DNA from: Cunninghamia lanceolata
Taxonomy: Eukaryota > Streptophyta > Pinopsida > Cupressales > Cupressaceae
NCBI GenBank assembly: GCA_027924645.1
Contig: BSBN01000809.1
Span: forward strand, 40,702,001-40,766,000
Length of the DNA stretch: 64,000 bases
Direction of reading: 5' to 3'
The position numbers were made by a program, and so were the translations under genes. How positions within the stretch are numbered: the first letter of the stretch is position 1; the number at the start of each line of letters is the position of its first letter. Of this stretch, positions 1-11,424 are shown piece by piece. The notes below the pieces were generated by a model, which was given only the letters and a program-made list of their open reading frames with translations, was not told the DNA's origin and searched no databases.

Positions 1-218
1 TAAGCGACCTTGTCCTTATCAAAAATTAGAGGAACCTACAAGAGCATCACCACAAAGGAAAGTTTGAGCCTAATTGGTTAGGACCCTATGTCATCACAAC
101 TAGCTATGGATCAGGAGCTTATCAACTTCCAACACCTACATGGTAGCCTCTGGATGAGTCGATGAATATCATGCATCTGAAAAGGTTCTATGCCCAACCC
201 ATTGAGTATCCCAAGTAA
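1..218 (+). pseudogene. Ty3/gypsy pol remnant, integrase C-terminus
   Basis: Read from base 3, this frame gives DLVLIKN, then KFEPNWLGPYVI, GSGAYQL and HLKRFYA, ending at TAA 216-218. This is the usual C-terminal module of plant gypsy integrases (G-x-LVL, KF-PNW-GPYVV, HLK-YY). There are two in-frame stops: TAG after LVLIKN and TAG in the TPTW*PLDE stretch. It is most like the minus-strand fragment at 58808-60505 (GKFNPNWLGPYVV). The upstream part lies outside the window. Identity as gypsy pol is firm; the lineage is not resolved. Confidence 0.85.
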
Positions 219-941
219 AAAATACAAAAAGCAAAAAACATCCAAAAAAATAAAAAAATCAAGAAAAAACTGAGTGCAATAAAGTTGTCCAATGGTGGAA
301 ATCACTTTAGTGACACCATGGATAAGTACCATGGTGAAAACATCTCTCAAGAACCATGTGTAGTGACCAGTCCTACCATCTAATAAGTCCTCACATCCAT
401 TCATCACTCCATGTCACTCCATATCCTCTCCATCTCATGGCTTGGAATTCTAAAACATTCAATATCCCCTATCCCTTCACTACCCACCTGAGGTAGATTC
501 TCAAGTTCATGAATCCTTGTATGCCCTCCTTGTACAACATAAAATCCAAAAACCCCCCAAAATATAAAAAAATTATAAAATCCCAAAAACAACCATCCAC
601 TACATACACATTCCATCATCCAAAACATCACAAAACATCATCCAATCCACCCCAAACCATCCCTACATCATCACTACAAACCAAAACTACATATTCATCA
701 TCATCCGCATCTTGATGTGCCTTGATCTCATGGATACAGGGTATGTAGGTAGTTTGGGATACAAAGAAAGTATCCAGTATGTAGGAATAAAAGATGTACC
801 CATCCAACCCATTTGGATGGTCCCTCTTTGTTGAGATTACTAAATCCAAGAGCAATACACTTGCTAAGCATACTCCTAAAAGAATCATATCTCATGCAAA
901 AGTCATCAATAAATAAACCAACTACAATCATGACACTGCTA
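219..941. other. Non-coding 3' tail or LTR of the left gypsy remnant
   Basis: No credible gene. An A-rich run (220-290) follows the pol stop. From about 540 to 700 the plus strand is nearly free of G and built of CATCC/ATCATC-like words. A similar low-G tract lies at 3090-3340, beyond the LTR at 942-2476, so both may belong to one older element split by that LTR. Short open frames on either strand here have no recognisable composition or motif. Confidence 0.5.
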
Positions 942-2476
942 TGTTGAATAATTGAGTGTTGTCATTGATGGAAACAAGGCAAAGAGGGTACATCAGCATG
1001 ACAAGAAGACATCATTTCAGACAACCAACTTGCATGGGCATCAAGGCACAAAAGTATTCAAGTCCAGAAGTCCAAAATTACTATATATGGACAGTATTCA
1101 GAGTAAGAGGTAGAAAGTGGATTTGTATGCCTCCATGGATGAAGACCAGAAAATGAAGATCAGGTATGATAACTCATAGCTATATGATGATAGTTTAGTT
1201 CAGTATTCAAGTCATGACTTCCTCTGGAAGTCATATGAAGGAATTGTCTAAGTCTAGACAAACAAAGTTAGGATAGAGACAGTGTATAGTGTGAAGTAAA
1301 ATGATCTGCATTTATCTACAAGTGCATATTTTGTTATGCTATTTTGAGGTGTTGTAAACACTTGTATGAAGTGTCTAAATCTAGAGTTGTAAGATCTGAA
1401 GTTCACCAGAAAGATAGTTGCAAGCTGCTGAATATCACTACAGTGTTTGACAGAGTTTGATTGCAACAAAATCCAAGTTCTGATGGTCCGCATTCTGCTG
1501 CTAAAGAATATTTTGCTCTATGGTTCTAAAGGTATGATTGGTGATGTATAAGGAGTCCTTGATATGATTTTGAGCAAGCCTTGTGGTCCGCAGTAAAAGA
1601 TGTAGTCTGGCAGTTGAACTAAACCAATAGGAGTTTGAGTTTGAGGATGACATGATAGTTTGATTTATGTGTGGTAAGTTCTATTGATTAGAACTTTATC
1701 CTAAGTGGTTCTATAGATGGAGATGACATATGAGATATTTCAAATGTTATTTGGGTTTGCAATGTATTTTGATGAAAGGACTTGGCCAACAAGCTACAAG
1801 TTTATCAACTATACGCTTCATCTCATTATGCCAACCTAATATGAAGATCTTGAGTGTTGCAAATATATATATGGGATCAAATTTAGTGTTTGGGTGTGTA
1901 ATATAAATATGATGTGTCCAAAGAAGTATTGTGTGAATGTGATTGATCTAAGTATTAGGATAGAAGAGCAGAGATAAAAGCTCAGTGATGATGAAGACTC
2001 AAGACTTAGTATTCAATTGCTAAATGATTGCACCCTGGCATACTGATAGATGCTTTTTGTAGTATTCATATTCCTTATACAATTTCATTTGTACTTAGTA
2101 GTGAGCCTGGCTATAAGCAATCAATAGGGTTTAATAGCCCTCATTGTAATCTTTCTGGGTTAAGGACTATGGCAGTGAGCCTGCTAAACCTAGTTGTACT
2201 TCGTGGCAGTGAGCCAGCATGTTCTAAGCCCGCAGAGTGACCAAGCCTGAACATCATCATTTGTAAAAGATTGCAATTTATATTGAGAGCTGATCCTCTC
2301 CATGGTTTTTCCCTTTCTTGGTTTTTCCACGTAAAAATTTGGTGTCTATGTGTCATGTTTTTATGGCTTGTATTTTTATGGTTACTTTGCTTTCTGATTA
2401 TTAAAGTTTGTAATTGGTTTAATTGTTTAAATTTAAGAATACTGATTCACTCCCCCTCTTAGTATTCAATAGACAC
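942..2476 (+). mobile_element. Probable solo LTR of a Ty1/copia element
   Basis: It begins TGTTGAATAATTGAG with GTTGTCATTGATGG just inside, like the copia LTR starts at 37997 and 43889. Its 3' part holds CCATGGTTTTTCCC, then GTTTTTCCACGTAAAA and TTGGTGTC, then a GATTCACTCCCCCTCTTAGT end. The same order of landmarks occurs near the ends of the two LTRs of the copia element here. No coding region follows. The 5-bp flanks (TGCTA and TGGTG) do not match, so the exact ends or a clean solo-LTR origin are unproven. Confidence 0.55.
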
Positions 2477-3423
2477 ATGGTGTACTATCTTCTTTTCACA
2501 TATTTTGACCTTTATCTCAAATCATCCTATCAATTCTTGCCTTAACAGATATATCATTCCTAAAATAGGCACAATCCATCATCCTATCAAATCAACACTT
2601 ATCTTGGAAAGAGATAAAATGTTTGTTTGTATGGTTCATTGGTCTTTTTTATTATTGATTTTTAGCTTTTCTCTCATTCGAAGGCTCACTCCAAAACTAC
2701 CTTGATCCTACTATATTATGGTATGTGGTGGAAAACACCTAGAATGGGGTATGGTCATTGTTTTGTATGTTGTGCTTGTGGGTTGATCTCATTACTTCAC
2801 GTATAGTATTCATATCTTGTAAATGCAGGATCGGTTCTAACATATTGTTTTCCTTTTTTGCATCTAAGGTTCATCATACCTTTTATGAACTAAGGACTTA
2901 TGCTATGAGTCCCCTTCCCTCATTTAGGCAAGATTGTACCACATTAGGCATGAATGGGATCATCCTATTGTTTGAGGGACTAGTCCATGTAAAGACAGAT
3001 ATATATCATTACCTTGGTCTTTCTTACCTTGGTGAAAATATCCCCTTTTGCTATAATAAATCTAGGATTACTCTAAAAAATATCAACACAATATCCCATC
3101 CCAACCTATCCAACCATCATTCTTTACTCATTCATCATCATCTAGGCTTTCCATTTAGAGGACCTAAACAATCATCCTCCCATCAAGCATCTCATCCCAC
3201 AACCATTCCCATCCAAATTTTAACCAACTCAACAAAGCCCCCTCTAACAATGTGGCATTAGTGACTTAGTACTCAACCCATCCCTAAACCAATCCCACCC
3301 ATCCCTAAGCCATTCTCAACCATCCCTCAAACTTCCTAACCCCATCTATCATGGTTCTAAGCATCACAATGTATGATGACAAACATCCATAACATTAACC
3401 ATATCATTGCATTACCATTACAG
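2477..3423. other. Non-coding, low-G stretch upstream of the transposase-like gene
   Basis: No supported gene. At 3060-3340 the plus strand is C/A/T-rich with CATCCCA-type words, as at 540-700. The sequence ends in ATTACCATTACAG (to 3423), a plausible splice acceptor for the coding exon that starts at 3424. A 167-codon open frame at 2758-3261 looks like chance: it has no domain and runs through the low-complexity tract. Confidence 0.4.
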
Positions 3424-5014
3424 GAAGTTAATGACCAAGGAGTACAGGTACCAGAACAAATTGAAGGTGGTGATAGAAATTTTTTCCTTGGTATGGAAAA
3501 TCTAATGGAGATGGATGAGGATTATCTTTTCAAAAATATTTCATCTGAAGATATGGTATCTAAAAGCACAGTAAAATTACACTCTAAAAAAATATGGGAC
3601 GAATTTTTTGAAAATAAGTCTATAATTGGAAGAGCACAGTTATTTGTAAAGTTATTTAGGAGGAAATAGATGACCCCTATTTTGGAGTTGTTAGGGGTTG
3701 ATAATAATAAAAATTCATCAGGTTCATTAAAGTAAACAATAGTTGAAAACCTACAAGAAGAATTAAACTCTATTGAAAGAAAGAGTCGAGCTATTGATTT
3801 AAGTACTGCATGTAGAGCACTGATGATTATAATTTCTAGTAAGAAATTAACACATAGAAAACAAGTTCAAGAAATTTCCCAATTACTCAATGTTTCTAGG
3901 AGAACTATTCAAAGATATATTGTAAAGAGAAATAGATTGGATGGAAATATTGAGAAAAATTGGGTAAATATTTGCAGGGTTCCCCGAAAAGATAGAATCT
4001 CAGAAGATGTAAAGGAACAGGTGATTGAATATTGGACCAGCCACTCTCATGTTTCTTCCAATAGAAGGGACACTATACAGATAAAAAGTGAAGATGGTAC
4101 AAAAATTTCACATCCAAAACATTTTATAGATACAACACAAAGTGAACTTTTTGAAGCATTCAAGCAAGAATTTTCAGATGTGAAGATTTGTCAAAGGATG
4201 TTTGAGAGACTATGACCAAGTTTTGTACATATAAATAAGGTACGTGAGACTTGTTGTTGTCAAAATCATGTTGAATTTCATCTACACCTATAGTCATATA
4301 AAAAAGCTATGGCAGTAATTAATCCAATTATAGTCATCCTTGGAAGTACAACACAATTTGTGAAGTCTCTTCTATGTGAAAAATCAAAAGATTAAGATGA
4401 ATTCAAAGTGTGGTCTATACAAAATATATGTAATGATTGTGGAAATTTGAAGAATCTTGTACAGGTTGATAATATTGATCATTCAATGCAAGTTATGTGG
4501 AAGAGATTTGAATATGAGAAGTACTCAACAAAGTTAGGAGTTGAGAGTAGAAAAAATTTTCTCAAAGAGAGTGAATTGTCTTACAATGAGTTTATGAATA
4601 AATTTTGCAATATCATATATCCACATATTGAACATTGTCATGGGGCTAGATGTCAAGCTAAGTAATTTCATGACTCAATGAATTGCTTTCCACCAGGTTA
4701 TATTCTCTCTATTGTTGATTTCTCTTAGAACTATACATTTAGTCCTCAAAGTGAGATTCAAAGTCAATATTATCATTCAGAGCAAGTTGCAATATTTGTA
4801 CAAGTTTGTTATAGGCATGCCGAAGAACATGTAGATGGTGTACAAAATAGTAAACATGAACTAATTATTATCAAAGAGTTTCACTTTTATATCAGTGATG
4901 ATACAGGTCATGATAGAAGCTATGTAGCCCATTGTTTTGCAATGTTTTTTGAAAACTTGAGATGACATCAAATAGATGCTTCACAACATTGGATATGGTT
5001 TGATGGATGTGCTG
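3424..5014 (+). pseudogene. Transposase-like gene, main N-terminal exon
   Basis: One frame runs from the acceptor at 3423 to the donor GTAAGT at 5015 with no frameshift over about 1.59 kb, broken only by in-frame stops (for example near 3667, 4213 and 4663). A helix-turn-helix lies at about 3870-3935 (ISQLLNVSRRTIQRYIVKR). Further on are an ENYTF-like segment (S*NYTFSPQSEIQSQYYH, about 4725-4775), the FYISDD segment near 4890, and WIWFDGCAG at the exon end. A long frame with stops but no indels suggests point-mutation decay. The true start codon may lie in an upstream exon that I cannot place; the frame is open back to ATG 3373. Confidence 0.7.
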
Positions 5015-5172
5015 GTAAGTGTTGATTTAATTTTTTAAAAAATTATATTATATTTATTTGTGTAATTAACTTGTAAACTTGAATTGTTCAGCTACTTATA
5101 TGTTGTAGGTATGTATATAGTTTTTTAAAAAATATTTTGGTTTTAAATTTGAAATTGTTTGTAACTTCACAG

Positions 5173-5710
5173 GACAATTTAAGTCTACAAAATCTTTAAT
5201 TGGTTTAGCTAAAAACATATTAAATGAAACATAATTTTTTTGTCGAATTTCTATGAGAGTGGACATGGAAAAGGAGATCATGATGGAGTTGGAGCATGTG
5301 TGAAGCATGCACTTCAACAACATGAACTTGTAGGTAATACCATACAAACTACAAATTTAAATTCTTAAATATATTTAAATGAGCTTAAACCTATTAGGAA
5401 AAAAGTGTAGATAAATATATTGCATGTGTTCAGAAGTGGAAGCTTGTACCATTATGCAATAGTGGTTTTGATATATATCCAATGTTGTAAATTTTCAATA
5501 TTTCTCATGTTAGATTTTTAAAAAAATCTAATTATGTTTTTTGAGACCATCTTTTCCTTTCAACTAGAAAACCTCGTAACCTGACATTTCACCAATATGA
5601 ACTTATAGGTAATGCCATAAGAAATGCAAATGAAATTGTTGAATGGTGTAAAAGTCATTTTGTCGTTCGTGACTCAATATACAACACACGCTATTTTTGA
5701 GAAGTTAAAG
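5173..5710 (+). pseudogene. Transposase-like gene, middle exons with HGKG motif
   Basis: The intron 5015-5172 (158 bp, GTAAGT...TTCACAG) joins GCT-G to GA-CAA-TTT, restoring DGCAG-QFKS exactly across the splice. After an indel near 5250 the frame reads YESGHGKGDHDGVGACVKHA. A second segment at about 5575-5710 reads ANEIVEWCKSHFVVRDSI and ends at a donor, AAAG|GTACAT. The words TATGAACTTATAGGTAAT (5596-) and CATGAACTTGTAGGTAAT (5321-) repeat, so a local duplication or an extra intron may separate the two segments. Confidence 0.65.
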
Positions 5711-5792
5711 GTACATAAATTAAAAAAAAAATTGAATTTCAATGTGTGTACATGAATTAAATTTTCAATTTTATACACTTTTTAATTGGATG

Positions 5793-8596
5793 TGTTATCA
5801 ATCAGATATGCACCCTATGCTAAGTTATTCAACTTAACTATTTGTTGACACATGGGAACACTCCTAGGCCTGTGGGTTTCCTAAACTCGGAGTGAACCTC
5901 CAAGGTGAGTTGGTTCTCCTGATGATTTTTCTAATCTAAATAACTTCAGAGGGAAAAGGGAGAGGATGAATTGAAATGAAATTTAAAACTCTAAACTTTA
6001 ATCTATCTGAATGCTCTCACCCACAAATAGCCCCTTAAGCATAATCTTTCACAACCACACCTAGAACATTCAATCCAAAAATAATTTATATGAAGGATTT
6101 ATTTGGAAAAAACATATAACTAGGATCAAAAGGAATATTTGAAATGGTTTTTGTTTATGAAAGTTGAGGCTGCTACCTTCTTTTTTCCTCAACTCTCTAA
6201 GTATTTCTCTTTGTATGAATTCGAACTCTTTATTTTCCATGTATATGAACTTGTTGTTTTGAAAACCCAAGTGGGTTTATATGCTATGGAAAAACTTCAC
6301 CATGGGCTGCGCCAATTTTCTATGTGCTTCATTTTCAAGAGCCTAAAATATCTCCTCTACGCTGCATCTATCTTTTCTTCATGAAAATCAACTTGGGCAT
6401 TAGACACTAATGAAGAGAAACCCCTCCTTGGCCACAACTTAGAAGAACACACTTTGTATCCCATTACTTGCATTCTATCTTGCTTATGCTTCACCCATGA
6501 CTGTCAATATTAAATGCTTATCTTTATGGTTGTTCATGCATTGTTATTGATATTGCTATCCTCACTAATGTAGAAACAAACTTTTTTTTAATCCTTAGTG
6601 GTCTCATCCTGGCCACATGATATTATTGTTTCTTGAAATTTTCATTTAACTTACTAGCTGCAAAGCATTATTTTATGAAAAAAGTCATGAGAAAATGTAA
6701 TGGATCATTTCTTTTCCATCCTATATTCATTCTATGATGTCAACATGTATAATTTAACTCTCTGGATTTGGCTCATGAAAGCTACAAAATGGGTTAAACA
6801 TATATATGTTTCTCCTCTTGATTCCTTCTATAGCTGTACATGACATTGCAAAAATGCCTTCTAGCTATTTTTGTGAACATTCTATGATCATAACATATGC
6901 AAGCATTTGGTATGTCATTTCAATAGATCACTATGACTATAGATTATTTACATAATCCCAAGCTCTTCTCATTTTCCAAATATTGTACCTGTACTCCACA
7001 CTGTTTTGAACTTGTTTTGGATTGCATAATTCTATCACTTCAATTAAATGTCTTTACTTAAGCGCTATGAGATCTGCCTTCAGGGTTCCTATACTCCAAG
7101 GCTTTCTCCCATATTGCAGAAGTGTATAATGGCCATATTATGAATGCATCCTAAGATGACTATTCCATTATGTTGATGTGACCTTTTGACTTCAATATTG
7201 CATTTATGGCATTTATTTGACATGTTTGACACATTAGCACTGTTCAAAGGGTGAGTTGTTCCCTTTTGTACTAATTGTAGATAACAAAATCTATATCATT
7301 TGCTTCTGCACCTTCTAGCTGAACATGATCACAGATAATTCATTCCTCTACAATGACAAGGAGTATCTTGATGTTTTTAGCCTTGTATATGCTCCATTTG
7401 ATGACACTACATAAATTATTTTATCATTATGGAACTTATATCCTATATCTGATATATTTGGCATGTTCTTATTCCACCTATAACATGTGATATATAACTT
7501 GTACTCCATTTTCACTATATCACATCGATTAGATCATCTATGCATGATACTGATCATTCATTCTTACAACTGATGCTACACACATGACTACAACAATATA
7601 TACCATGATATTGTTCATCTTACAACTATTATGTTATATTGGAATTTAATACCATATTCCTTGATTAGCATTGTGGAGAGCTCAATGCTCATTGATGGTT
7701 CTCACTTCAAATAACTCTAAACTGATAATCATAGATGGGCATTGAGATTAAAGCTCATGCACTACCTTGATGTAGCATTTTTATTTGAACAATATGAGTA
7801 CGAATTCCTACTTCATTCCCCTTGAGATTCAAGGGAAGCATGCTGAGATTTACCCTCGTGGGAGCCCACTTTATGCCACATGTTGAAATTGTCTTTAAAA
7901 AGTAGCAACATAACTTCTCCTATACTTGCACATGAAACAAACATGTTAGTTAAAAAAATGAAGCCCAATGGTTGTTTCATTTCCAGTTCTTCTTGTTTAT
8001 GGATGATTTGCATATCTAGCATAGTACAGCATAGGCAATATATTATGTTTATGTCGATAGGCACATAGGGAGATTTATATCCGGAGATCTAACAAACTTT
8101 CTTTCTCATGACATAGGTTCATTTAGAGGTTGGGAGTGAGGAAGAGCAAGCTGCAATGGAGACCAACTCATGACCCCAACCAGGCAATGATGGATATAAA
8201 TTTTCTTATATGCTTCTTTTCTTTTCTTATCTGCAGATGCACAATGTATTTCCTCTATTTGTTCTATGTTTAGCTATTCCCACGGCTTGTAAGGGACATT
8301 TGATCTGCCATGTTTTTATTCAATGCAATGTTTATTCTATTTATGTATCTCATTTGTAAAATGAATAATCATTGTAATGAAATGAAATAACTTGAATCTC
8401 TCATGAAAACTCTGCAATGCAATGAATGATGAATTGAATCTCTCTTTTCTTTGTTATAACAATGATAAACTAAACTCTTCAAGCACCTTAAACTATTTAA
8501 AATTATCATAGCAGACAAATGTTAAACTTTTCATCCTAAAATGAACTTAATGCACCAGCTCTTCCAATTTGAGATGTAGGTGAAAAATTAGCAACA
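5793..8596 (-). repeat. Left LTR of the 10-kb element, with internal deletion
   Basis: The first part (5793 to about 6137) aligns with 11425-11770 and the rest (about 6138-8596) with 13375-15832. The 1604-bp length difference from the right LTR matches a single deletion, with its junction at AGGAATAT|TTGAAATGG near 6133-6142. In the minus orientation of the element this is the 3' LTR. Short open frames such as 6139-6384 have homologues in the right LTR but diverge by indels, so I do not call them genes. Confidence 0.85.
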
Positions 8597-8907
8597 TTTC
8601 TGGCAACCTCTACTACATGCTTGCCTGCTAAGCATCAAGACCAGTTGCCTTAACTATCCATTGGGAATGGAGTCATACTTTGTTCATCTCAAAATTAGAA
8701 AATTGTAACTCAGCACTTCAAACTACTCTAAACACCAACAGAAAACTAAACTAAACCAAACTAAAAGCAAACTAGAAGGCCTTGGCGGCCAAAAAATGTG
8801 TGCAACAGCACTTAGGGAAACAAAATTACTTGAAAGGAAATGTGCATGAAGCACTTATTAACTGAAAACACTAACTCTAATCTACTCTAACTAGCCAAAG
8901 AAGATGG

Positions 8908-11200
8908 TCAAACAAACCCATTCACTGATTGGGTGAAATAACTCCCCCTCCTAACCAACTGAGGATGCTTCTCATGCTTACAAACTGACAATAAGGAGTG
9001 AAAAACAAGAACACACCTTATAAATTGTTGTATTGCAACTTGAAGAGTACAACCAAAGGTTTGAATCCCTTGATTCTGTTCAAGCATACCTTTGGTTTGC
9101 CTTAAATGAGCAAGTTGGATCTGTTTCTCCTCAACTGCAATCTCATTCTTAGGGGAACTAAAAATACTCTGAAACTTGTTGGTCACTTCATTGGCTAAAT
9201 CTCTAATGGGGCATCCTCTTGCAAGGATAAAGCCTGAACTGTTATTACTAGTTTAACTCCTATCTGCTGCCTCCTCAACCACAAATGCTTCTTGCTTTGG
9301 TTGAATCATGACTTCAACATTGTGCTTCTCCACAAACAAGCTGCCCTCATTTAATTGCTCATGGATCAGTCCTTTGTCTGAATGGATTTCATCATTCTGA
9401 TGCTCAGAACTTGATAACTTTGTTAGTTCATATGTGTTTTCTTCATCAATACTAACAAACAAAGGAATTTCAACAAATAAAATGGTCAAAAACTGAGCTC
9501 CAACACTCTCTTTTACCTCTTCATCATGTTGTTCCACACATTCCCCCTCAAAAGATGATCATTTGACATCTAAATTTGAAACAAAAACCTCAAGATCATC
9601 CCAAACATGTCTTCTTCATTATCATTTTCATTTTTCTATGAAGGGGAATTACTTATTACATTGTAGTCATTCTTAGCCAGCTGAGTAGGATACATGATAG
9701 GCTTACCTTCAAGCTCCTCTACTTGATCCAAGACCCCATTGTCAGATTGCTAAGCTTCAATTTGCAACTCTTCATATTTTTGAGGATTTCATGCTGCTCT
9801 AAAACTATTGTCCTTAGTACAAGCATGCTTTCCTCATCTAGTTCTACAAAACTAGGTAATTGATCAAACAAAGAAATTGATTCTTTCTCCTCATGTGGTA
9901 CCTTCTCTAATGAGACTTAAGCATTTTGTCTCTACAACCGAAGAATTTCATCTTGTGACCTCTGTACCCTACTTTCATGCATCTTATGAACAACATTAGA
10001 AAATTTTTCAAATGAATCAAAATACAAAGGGTTCGGTGTCATGTTTGAACCAACATCCTTTCAATATGCACCATGCTCGTATTCAGTTGGGGATGCAGCA
10101 CAAACAACAATGACCTTTCCATGTTAATCAGGCTCTTGCACTAGTTGATTTTCTAGAAAAATGTTATCCTCTTTTAGAAAATAAGGAATCTCTTAATGCA
10201 AACATTGACAAATTCATCAGGAGGAGTCTTTTATTGTTCAATGTTCTACTGCTACAAATGGTAAACCTTCAAAGTTGAATGCAATGGGTTTACCCTTCTA
10301 AGCTCCTCGATCAAGAGTAAGGTATTCTGATCAAAAGGTTGATCATTGGATTCCTCAGTTGGGGAAACTTGGTAAGCTTCTTGGATTTCTTGCAGGAAAA
10401 AATGTTCTCAAGGAGCTAATCTACAACTATACTAGGCTGAATGTGATTATTTTCCTCAACTTGCAAGAGATGAAGGCTTCTGAAACTTGGCATTTCAAGA
10501 TTAAGATGTTGGCTTGAGCGATTGAGGACTTTATTCTGCCTAAAACTCAGAATCTCAACTTTAGGAACACTAAGAGGCTCAGTCTATCTAAAACTTAGAA
10601 TCTCAACTTTAGGAACACTAAGAGGCTTAGTTTGTCTAAAACTTGGAAACTTATACTTACAAACCTCTTCTTGAGTCGTCTATTTTGAAATGGTAGGAGC
10701 TGCTTGGACTTGATGCCCATGTGTTTGAGCAAGAGAAAGCTCCATCTGCTCCTATTTTGCAAGCATCTCATGTTCAAACTGTGTCCTTTGTGCCTCCAAC
10801 TCCTGCTCATGAAGATAGGCTTGATAAGCCATCTCTTCTTGTTGCTGATTATACTCAAGTTGTCTCTTAATATTGTCTATTTTCTTGTTGTAGTCTAACA
10901 AAATATCTCTAATCTCCTTAATTTCATAATTTTTAAGCTGACTAGAAGACTGGACAGGGATGAGTAGGCAGTAAGCATCTTGAGTGTTTGGAATAAAACC
11001 AGCATTATGGCTACTTGTGTATGGCTAGTAAAGAGGCTAAGCAAGGGTGGGTGGTAATTATACTATGCATGCTAGTTTTGAAGAGCCATGGAATTGAAAA
11101 TAATAGCATGATTGGTCTGTTATGGCTGATAAGGAGCCTTATGGATAGCATTTTCATAGTATGATGGTGGATATTCATATTGTCTATGAAAATATGACAT
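8908..11200 (-). pseudogene. Broken gag-like coiled-coil ORF inside the 10-kb element
   Basis: The minus-strand ATG at 11200 starts MSYFHRQYEYPPSYYENA, rich in Y and P like some plant gag N-termini. After a frameshift the sequence reads LKNYEIKEIRDILLDYNKK and then a Q/E/L heptad-like stretch (EYNQQQEEMAYQAYLHEQEL), a clear coiled coil. A 16-residue tandem repeat (QTKPLSVPKVEILSFR) follows near 10650-10540. Further down are acidic segments (9537-9253) and a last open piece (9186-8908). There are many stops and shifts. No CCHC knuckle and no catalytic motif seen. A gag role is inferred from position after the primer site; the protein is otherwise unrecognised. Confidence 0.5.
10533..10650 (-). 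repeat. 48-bp tandem repeat, in frame with the gag-like ORF
   Basis: The plus-strand word TAAAACT recurs at 10541, 10589 and 10637, giving a period of 48 bases and about 2.4 copies. Since 48 is 16 codons, the repeat preserves the minus-strand frame and encodes PLSVPKVEILSFRQT-type units. Confidence 0.8.
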
Positions 11201-11400
11201 TTTTACTCACATGAAAGCTAGAAAATAGAGCGAATTGATGATTTTTGTAACATACCAACACTTGATCATACTGAAACCAGTAAACTTGAGCTCGGATTCA
11301 CCAGATGTGTTCAATTTTCTACCTCCAAAAGCTGAGATCATAGACACACACCAAATATCAGTGATAAATGAATATGCTATTGGACTAAAATAGTCCAATC

Positions 11401-11419
11401 GGTCCCACCGAGCATGCCA
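11401..11419 (-). promoter_or_regulatory. Primer binding site of the 10-kb element
   Basis: The minus strand reads TGGCATGCTCGGTGGGACC, starting 5 bases inside the right LTR end. It starts TGG, as expected for the complement of a tRNA 3' CCA end, and resembles the TGGCACGCCCGGTGGGAC-type primer sites of plant gypsy elements. I cannot name the tRNA. Confidence 0.65.
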
Positions 11420-11424
11420 AAAAC

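Noticed and set aside
2758..3261. 167-codon open frame before the transposase-like gene
   Set aside because: Low-complexity C/A/T-rich tract, no motif, and not in frame with the exon at 3424.
8597..8620. TGGCAACCTC near the left LTR as a plus-strand primer site of the 10-kb element
   Set aside because: The minus-strand site at 11401-11419 is a far better match to plant primer sites, and the coding trace is on the minus strand.
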